A model generated the notes under the pieces. It saw only the letters and a list, made by a program, of their open reading frames with translations, made no database searches and was not told the origin of the DNA. Of a stretch of 64,000 nt of DNA, positions 58,589 through 64,000 are shown one piece after another (the stretch's first letter is position 1; each line of letters begins with the position of its first letter). Position numbers and translations under genes: made by a program. Source of the DNA: Mytilus trossulus (taxonomy: Eukaryota > Mollusca > Bivalvia > Mytilida > Mytilidae); the NCBI RefSeq assembly GCF_036588685.1, contig NC_086386.1, forward strand, positions 34,277,883-34,341,882, written 5' to 3'.

Positions 58589-59310
58589 GGTAGCACAATA
58601 CAAAGATTTTATAACTCCAACTACCAAGTTTTAAAATGCTGTAACTTTCTTAATAATGCTTGAAAATTTATAAAAGTGGTAGTTTTGGATAGCTAACAGG
58701 TTACTCTTTCAAATTAATGCAATGTTAGCATTATGCAACAATTATGTAACCAATTATAATGTCAGCGGTGTCTAAAATATTTTTCACCAAATTTCCACTT
58801 TCAAATGAAATTAGCTTCTGCATAGGTATCTGTAGAGGCTTTATTTTATTATATGTTGTTCCTATGGCCATTATCTACAAAAGGGTGTCTCAGATTTCAG
58901 ATAGAATGTATAGAACAAATTTTACACCTAATTAAACATTATCTTTTTTTATGTGGTTAGGATGTTTCACTAATTGGAGATTTATGAGAGAATAGAATAC
59001 CATAGAGACAATCTGAGACACACTTTTGAAGCCCATGATGTGTTGACTAAGATTTCGTTAAAATTTTCAGTATAGTTGAAGAGATGAAAGAGCTAAATTC
59101 ATTCAAGTGACCTTACCCAGATTTTGCCACTAATTACATAATAATTGATTACATAATGATTGCATAATAAAAATATTACATTCATTTAAAAGATTAATCC
59201 TTTATCGATCTATATGTACCTCTTTTATTATTTTCTATACATTCATAAGAAAGTTACAGCATTTCAAATGTTAGTGATTGGAAGTAAAAAAATCTTTGTA
59301 TTGTGCTACC
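58589..59310. mobile_element. 722-bp MITE at a TTAA site
   Basis: Perfect 22-bp inverted ends beginning GGTAGCACAATACAAAGATT, continuing imperfectly to TGCTGTAACTTTCTTA near both ends. The left flank is TTAA (58585-58588) and the right flank is TTCAA, one change from a duplicate. The host repeat reads on across the two flanks (GGTGGGTTAA / AACCTGGTTCTA). Piggybac- or Kolobok-like by target; non-coding. Confidence 0.85.
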
Positions 59311-60100
59311 TTCAACCTGGTTCTATAGCGCTAACCCTCTCACTTTAATAACAGTATCATCAAATTCCGTTATATTTACATGATGCGTTAAATAAACAGT
59401 CACAATTAATAAAATAGTCAAAATATGGGTACATCAGTCATCATCGTATACCAATTTTAAAAGGGGACAATTTAACCGAACACAAAAACATCTTCTATCT
59501 ACGAACACATTAATTGATTTGAGAGTCTGAAGTCAGAAAATTTTATACGTGACATAAATTTGTCGTTCAATGTGCATACAAACAGTTTTAAAATTTACAT
59601 AGGCAATGTAAGAATACAGGGTTAAAAAATCAAAGGTATGTAAGAATAAATTACAGAAATAGACCGATATTAAAACTAGTCCAAAAGTTATAGGTAGAAT
59701 TTATGAGGATCCAAAAATAGTTAATACCACTACGCGATTGAATGATTTTGACGTTTGAGGTTTAACGTATATAGTAATTCATAATAGAAATATATCATAA
59801 TGACATATAATAGACCAATATAATACTGACGGGATCTTTTAAATTACAGAGTCACGTAATAAGAAGAAAAGAAATACAAAAAGTCGCATATACAAAACAA
59901 ACCACAAAAAAATGAAAGCCAATACAAACACATTGACGAGATGTATAAGTACCGAGCCACGTCAAACTGATATCACATAAAACCATTCAACAGTAAAAGT
60001 AATATTAATACTAGAACAAAGACAAATGAAAGAACAATAAAACATGTTGTTAATATGATAAACAACATCAGTACGCAGAATCTATACACAAAGACCATCG
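59311..60100 (+). repeat. Right half of the interrupted dispersed repeat
   Basis: AACCTGGTTCTATAGCGCTA, CACGTAATAAGAAGAAAAGA and GACGAGATGTATAAGTACCG are segments of a long mussel repeat. A shorter copy of its first part (TTTATAGCGCTTAACCTCTC) lies at 12590. Confidence 0.6.
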
Positions 60101-60109
60101 TGTATTATT

Positions 60110-60400
60110 TGAGAAGTTGATACGGAATATTTATCAACAAGGTCCTGATACCTTCCGATGAACTTTTTTTTAGAAATGGACGAGACGTTCTTTGGCATAT
60201 CCCTGGTTCATCAACTTTCTACTCAGACACTGATGACGTTTTACAAAGTCTGAGTAGGAGCTGCACGCTCTTGAATATCGAATAAGTTTGGGAAATATAT
60301 ATCTAATATATGCAGGTGAAGTTGGTATATTGCTACTAAGGTGGGGGAAATTTATAATTTCAAAATTAAAATCGTCTCGTTTATAAAGTCCCCAAGAACT
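60110..60400 (-). mobile_element. PLE reverse-transcriptase scrap
   Basis: The minus strand reads PKLIRYSRACSSYSDFVKRH, then QCLSRKLMNQGYAKERLVHF, a stop, then KKFIGRYQDLVDKYS. This is the conserved C-terminal RT region of Penelope-like elements. Stops and frame changes lie upstream. It immediately follows the dispersed repeat at 59.3-60.1 kb, which may be its 3' UTR. Confidence 0.7.
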
Positions 60401-60957
60401 AAATGATTATCAGTACACCTTCAATGGCTTAAGAACCGCTTAAGTGTGCAGACTTCACAAAGAAGACCTTTTGTAATAGCAATATATTTCTATCTAGTCG
60501 AAAATTAATCTTATTGATCAAATATTCGGTCAGAGATGAGTTTTAAATATTCACGCCTAAAGTCCATGATGCTAAAAGACTTAGGACATTTCCAGAGTTC
60601 AAGTACTTATTTTTCATTGGCATTTCAAACTCTAAATAACGCCCTGTCTTTATAAACTATTAAAACAATTTAAATGTATACACGAGATCAACTTATCTTC
60701 AACAAAACAGCAGAGGCAACAAGGAATTACATAAAGCAACCCTTTTAGAAGCAAAATTTTGAATTTATTAGTTATATTTTTACATTGTACAGTACAGTTT
60801 CACAAAGTCAAATTTTCGACAATGTCATTGTGCCGACATACTACTATTGTGTAACGTTAACTGTGTATGTAGAACTATGTGATAAGATCAAATGAAATGT
60901 CACCACATTGTAGATAAAACTATCTTTGTACCTACTACAGTGTTCATCCAAACAAAG
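60401..60957. other. Upstream region of the C1q gene
   Basis: No repeat or clear promoter element recognised. An in-frame ATG at 60892 could extend the C1q protein by 22 residues (see there). Confidence 0.4.
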
Positions 60958-62181
60958 ATGGTGTTTATAACAATCCTTTCTGTGTGTGTGTTTCTCGTGG
61001 CTACTAGAATACAGTTATCTTCTTCGACTAAAGCTGACGCTGACATAAACCAAGTTTTAATGGAAAAGTTGAGAGTTTTAGAAGAAAAATTCGCAAAGCT
61101 TGAGAATGTGTGCAAACAAAGTACGATGATAACAGAAGAAATGAGAAGTACGTTATTTTTTAGATAATTAAATATTGTAGTTCTATTTGATATATATATA
61201 TAAAAAAAAAGAAGATGTGGTATGATTGCCAATGAGACAACTATCCACAAGAGACCAACATGATTTGTAACTTATACTCATAAAGGAACATTTTTGTGAC
61301 GTGTGTATCATATAGAGGGAACTGACTACCGTCCGGAGCACGTAATGTGAGGTTCAGAATCTAGTTACTCGGTCTCTATTGTTCTGCGTTCTGTTGTTTG
61401 TTTTTTCATCGTTATTCGTTTTATGGCATGGCCTGTCAGACAGATTTATTAGTGTGAATGTCCCTTTGATTTTTTTTACTATTCTTGTACTGAACAAAAT
61501 CATTGATAAGGAAACAACGGAGTGCTTGATTGATATGTGTGTTTTTTATTTACAGTTGTACATTGAAATTACATTTTCTTATAAAAATATGGGTGGGTTT
61601 TTTTTCCTCTTCAAATTGACACTTTTTGACAATTGTCACATTAAAATATGAATAATCTATTGCTTATTAGCATGTTTTCTTATTTTTTTCTTTTAGAAAG
61701 CGGCAACCCAAAGAGAATGCTTTTGCCAAATAGCGACACCACTAAAACAGTAGCATTTTCTGCTTATTTGTCAAAACCTTTTGACGGGTCTACGTTTGGG
61801 ACATTACGTGAAATTGTTTATGATAAGCTAGAGTCTAATATTGGACATGCATACAACAACTACACCGGTACATTTGTGGCACCAGTTTCCGGTGTGTATG
61901 CATTCACATGGTCAATATATGTAGCAGGTAAACCAGATAGCAATGGGAACCAAGGTGAATTAGTCGTCGAACTTGTAGTTAACGCAAAAATTGTAGGAAT
62001 AACCCATGCTGACACTGAATCATTTAATGACGATGACTCTGCAACAGGGTTTGTTATCAAGAGTTTGAGCGCTGGAGATAGTGTTTTAACGCGATCCTCG
62101 AATGTTTTTAGACCAGAGGGACATATAATGAGTGGTAATGGTCGTGCAAGATGGACATTTTCCGGGTGGCTAATCGCATAA
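60958..62181 (+). CDS. Secreted C1q-domain-containing protein (C1qDC), two exons
   Basis: Exon 1 is 60958-61147 and exon 2 is 61697-62181, joined in phase 1 (GTACGT donor, TTTTCTTTTAG acceptor), giving 224 residues. Residues 1-20 (MVFITILSVCVFLVATRIQL) are a signal peptide. INQVLMEKLRVLEEKFAKLE at about 30-50 is a short coiled coil with a following Cys that may link subunits. Residues about 78-224 are one C1q domain: VAFSAYLSK, then YNNYTGTFVAPVSGVYAFTW, and the typical end ARWTFSGWLIA. There is no collagen stretch, as usual for bivalve C1qDC proteins, which act as soluble pattern-recognition lectins in haemolymph. I chose the ATG at 60958 because it starts the signal peptide; the upstream ATG at 60892 would put 22 polar residues first. 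The intron holds a Rep-A fragment. Confidence 0.9.
61211..61262 (+). repeat. Short Rep-A fragment in the C1q intron
   Basis: GAAGATGTGGTATGATTGCC through AACTATCCACAAGAGACC, only the anchored terminal 50 bases, preceded by an A run. Confidence 0.85.
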
Positions 62182-62499
62182 GCTTTTTTTTTTAAAAGTA
62201 AAAAAAAAATATCCATGATATTTTCTTGTGATCGTTTCTTTTATGAAAGCTGCACTAAAGTTACGTTTTGCCATTTGATTACATTATTACTGATATATTT
62301 TGAAATTTTCTTATATTCAAAAATGCACATGACTGTTAAAAATGCATTGACTGATTATTTTAACGTTTTTTTATCGAAATGAAACAAAAAAGGTTAATTC
62401 TGTTTAACAGGAATTACATGAGCAGTGTCAAACTAAAGGCTTTTTGGCTTTTCTACCTCAGGAATAGACCCCCCTAGCTGTATTTGGCTTTTTTTTTAT

Positions 62500-62640
62500 A
62501 TTTTGGTCCTTGATGCTCTTCAACTTCGTAATTTATTTGGCCTTTTAAACGTTTTTGATTCGAACGTCACTGATGAGTCTTTTGTAGACGAAACTCGCGT
62601 CTGCCGTAAGTGTAACATTTAAGTCCTGGTATCGATTATG
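62500..62640 (+). repeat. Retrozyme-like fragment with intact CUGAUGA box in the C1q 3' flank
   Basis: At 62563-62610 the plus strand reads GTCACTGATGAGTC, TTTTGTA, GACGAAAC, then a stem-like segment ending GCCGTA. This is the only Rep-C copy here with a perfect hammerhead box (CTGATGA), stem II and GAAA. The 5' part (GATGCTCTTCAACTTCG) matches the other copies. A downstream AATAAA at 62679 could end a C1q transcript that includes it. Confidence 0.7.
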
Positions 62641-62699
62641 GTTTTATTTATTTAATTAGAATCTAACGTCTCGGCAATAATAAAACATTTCATTCAGCA

Positions 62700-63165
62700 A
62701 ACACCAGCCTCAACATGATTTAAATTGAACTGAATCACATGATTTTTTCCCAATACACATATGGTCAAACGAAGTAACAATTTCTAAAATCGAAGACAAA
62801 GGGAAGCTTTAAAATTTTAACATATGTCGGTGACGGAGATGACTACTTTCTAAAAAGTGTTTGTATTGGAGAAGGTAGCTATAGAGAACAGAATATGTTA
62901 TATTTCCGTCTGGAATCGGTCCGTTTACATGACCTTATCATGATTGTGGAACGACCCCATTTTTAACAACTAATGAGATATCAGAACTTGATACTAGTAT
63001 TTGATTATGTTTTCGAAGATAACAGAAATTAAATAATCTATGATATACCTCATGACAGGTCAACAATATCTACTAATGAGCAACTTGAATGTAAAAGGCA
63101 ATTGGTAATTTTTGTTCTATTTACACCTTGCTTATGAGTAAGACATGTACATGTATGTATATATA
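62700..63165. other. Intergenic stretch
   Basis: Nothing recognised except a TA microsatellite at about 63157-63170. Confidence 0.4.
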
Positions 63166-63170
63166 TATAT

Positions 63171-63880
63171 CTCCATGCCTTATATATCATGTACTGTAGT
63201 ACACCGCTAGATTAAAACTGACGAGGAAAGGTAACACATGGCCACCGGAAGCTTTATTATTGTGGAGCCCATGTGGTCTTGTGGTCTAGCGGGGCAGCTG
63301 CAGTGCAGGCGATTTGGTGTCACGATATCACAGTAACATGGGTTCGAATTCAGGCGAGGGAAGAACAAAAAATTAGCGAAAGCAAATTTACAGATCTAAC
63401 ATTGTTGGGTTGATGTTTAGACGAGTTGTATATACATAATTTACACAGCCATGTATCACCATCATTGCTGGTGATCCGATGGATTAATCCCTTGTAGAGT
63501 TGTCACCGACTCAGACGTACTTATGAATACAATTATTTTCTGTGACTGTATCTTGCAACAATTTGTCGGATCCTTTACTATAGATAATTGAGCTGATCTG
63601 TAACAATAACATCTCCATGCCTTATATATCATGTACTGTAGTTCGCCGCTAGATTAAAACTGATGAGGAAAGCTAACACACGGCCACTGAAATCTTTATT
63701 GTTGTAGAGCCCAGGTGGTCGTGTAGTTTAGCGGGACGGCTGCAGTGCAGGCGATTTGGTGTCACGATATCACAGTAGCATGGGTTTGAATCCCGGCTAG
63801 AGAAGAACAAAAAATATGCGAAAGCAAATTTACAGATCTAACATTGTTGAATTGATTTTTAGACGAGTTGTATATATTTA
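63171..63880 (+). repeat. Two 442-bp direct repeats, each with a tRNA-headed SINE
   Basis: CTCCATGCCTTATATATCAT occurs at 63171 and 63613. Both units run through GAGCCCA(T/G)GTGGTC into a tRNA-like head: an A-box (TGGTCTAGCGGGGC at 63272; TAGTTTAGCGGGAC at 63724) and a B-box (GGGTTCGAATTC at 63340; GGGTTTGAATCCC at 63783). The body then reads AAGAACAAAAAATTAGCGAA and AACATTGTTG. Unit 1 also holds the inverted PLE tail at 63500-63560. The second unit is cut short near 63880. Confidence 0.8.
63500..63560 (-). mobile_element. PLE 3' tail, inverse of 5500-5550
   Basis: On the minus strand CAAGATACAGTCACAGAAAA and TAAGTACGTCTGAGTC match bases 5502-5550 of the internally deleted PLE with few changes. 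Confidence 0.7.
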
Positions 63881-64000
63881 TGAATAGGACACTAGTCTAA
63901 AAGGGTACAAAGTCACCAAAATAACAATAACATGTAACTATAAAGATGTTCCAAATGTCAAATACACAATTTCGACCTCTATTTCCCGTGCCGATTTAGA

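Noticed and set aside
63171-63260. Hammerhead in the 63-kb units (CTGATGAGGAAAGC near 63651)
   Set aside because: CUGAUGA is followed at once by GGAAAG with no stem II, and the first unit has CTGACGA; not enough for a ribozyme call.
63264-63360. A functional tRNA gene
   Set aside because: A and B boxes are present but the cloverleaf arms do not pair and the same unit recurs at 63.72 kb within a longer repeat; a SINE head.

Overview
This is animal nuclear DNA, AT-rich and intron-bearing. It is almost certainly from a bivalve mollusc of the mussel (Mytilus) type: it carries a secreted C1q-domain gene of the kind expanded in bivalves, a dense load of short repeat families that I recognise as typical of mussel genomes, and remnants of Penelope-like, DIRS-like and LINE retroelements. 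There are no operons, bacterial promoters or CRISPR arrays. The species call rests on recognition of repeats and gene families, not on a database search.

Only four host loci can be supported. (1) Minus strand, 21.8-25.0 kb and 36.4-39.6 kb: two paralogues of a small protein with a GHASL / YISWWP / N-C-C motif order, possibly a permuted NlpC/P60- or LRAT-like hydrolase. The second is intact (158 aa, two coding exons); the first has two single-base frame breaks. (2) Plus strand, 46.5-53.8 kb: a five-exon gene for a 271-aa glycosylated type I membrane protein. All four introns fit by splice signal and phase. (3) Plus strand, 61.0-62.2 kb: a two-exon secreted C1q-domain protein. (4) At the left edge, minus strand, a decayed member of a multi-copy invertebrate family of unknown function.

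Mobile DNA fills most of the rest. Retroelements: an internally deleted Penelope-like element (PLE) at 3.9-5.5 kb, a DIRS-like remnant at 14.6-16.2 kb, a LINE with an inverted 5' end at 40.4-44.0 kb, a 5'-truncated relative of that LINE at 27.6-27.9 kb, a PLE-like element at 54.3-57.4 kb whose 3' end is the source of the commonest short repeat here (Rep-A), and further PLE scraps at 47.1, 60.1 and 63.5 kb. Non-autonomous DNA transposons: five elements (1.6, 10.6, 30.7, 35.1 and 36.8 kb) whose ends are packed with a private short motif, and three TTAA-target MITEs (8.6, 32.2 and 58.6 kb). Tandem arrays of about 350 bp (6.4-7.8 and 10.0-10.5 kb) carry hammerhead-ribozyme-like cores on the minus strand and resemble metazoan retrozymes. 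Other structures are molluscan satellites, tRNA-derived SINEs, and a direct segmental duplication (26.3-30.6 and 32.1-34.4 kb) in which later insertions can be read from empty versus filled sites.

The host genes do not form a pathway. The C1q protein and the membrane protein are plausible recognition or surface molecules, and the duplicated GHASL family is the most unusual coding content. Unlisted stretches hold only AT-rich sequence in which I see nothing.
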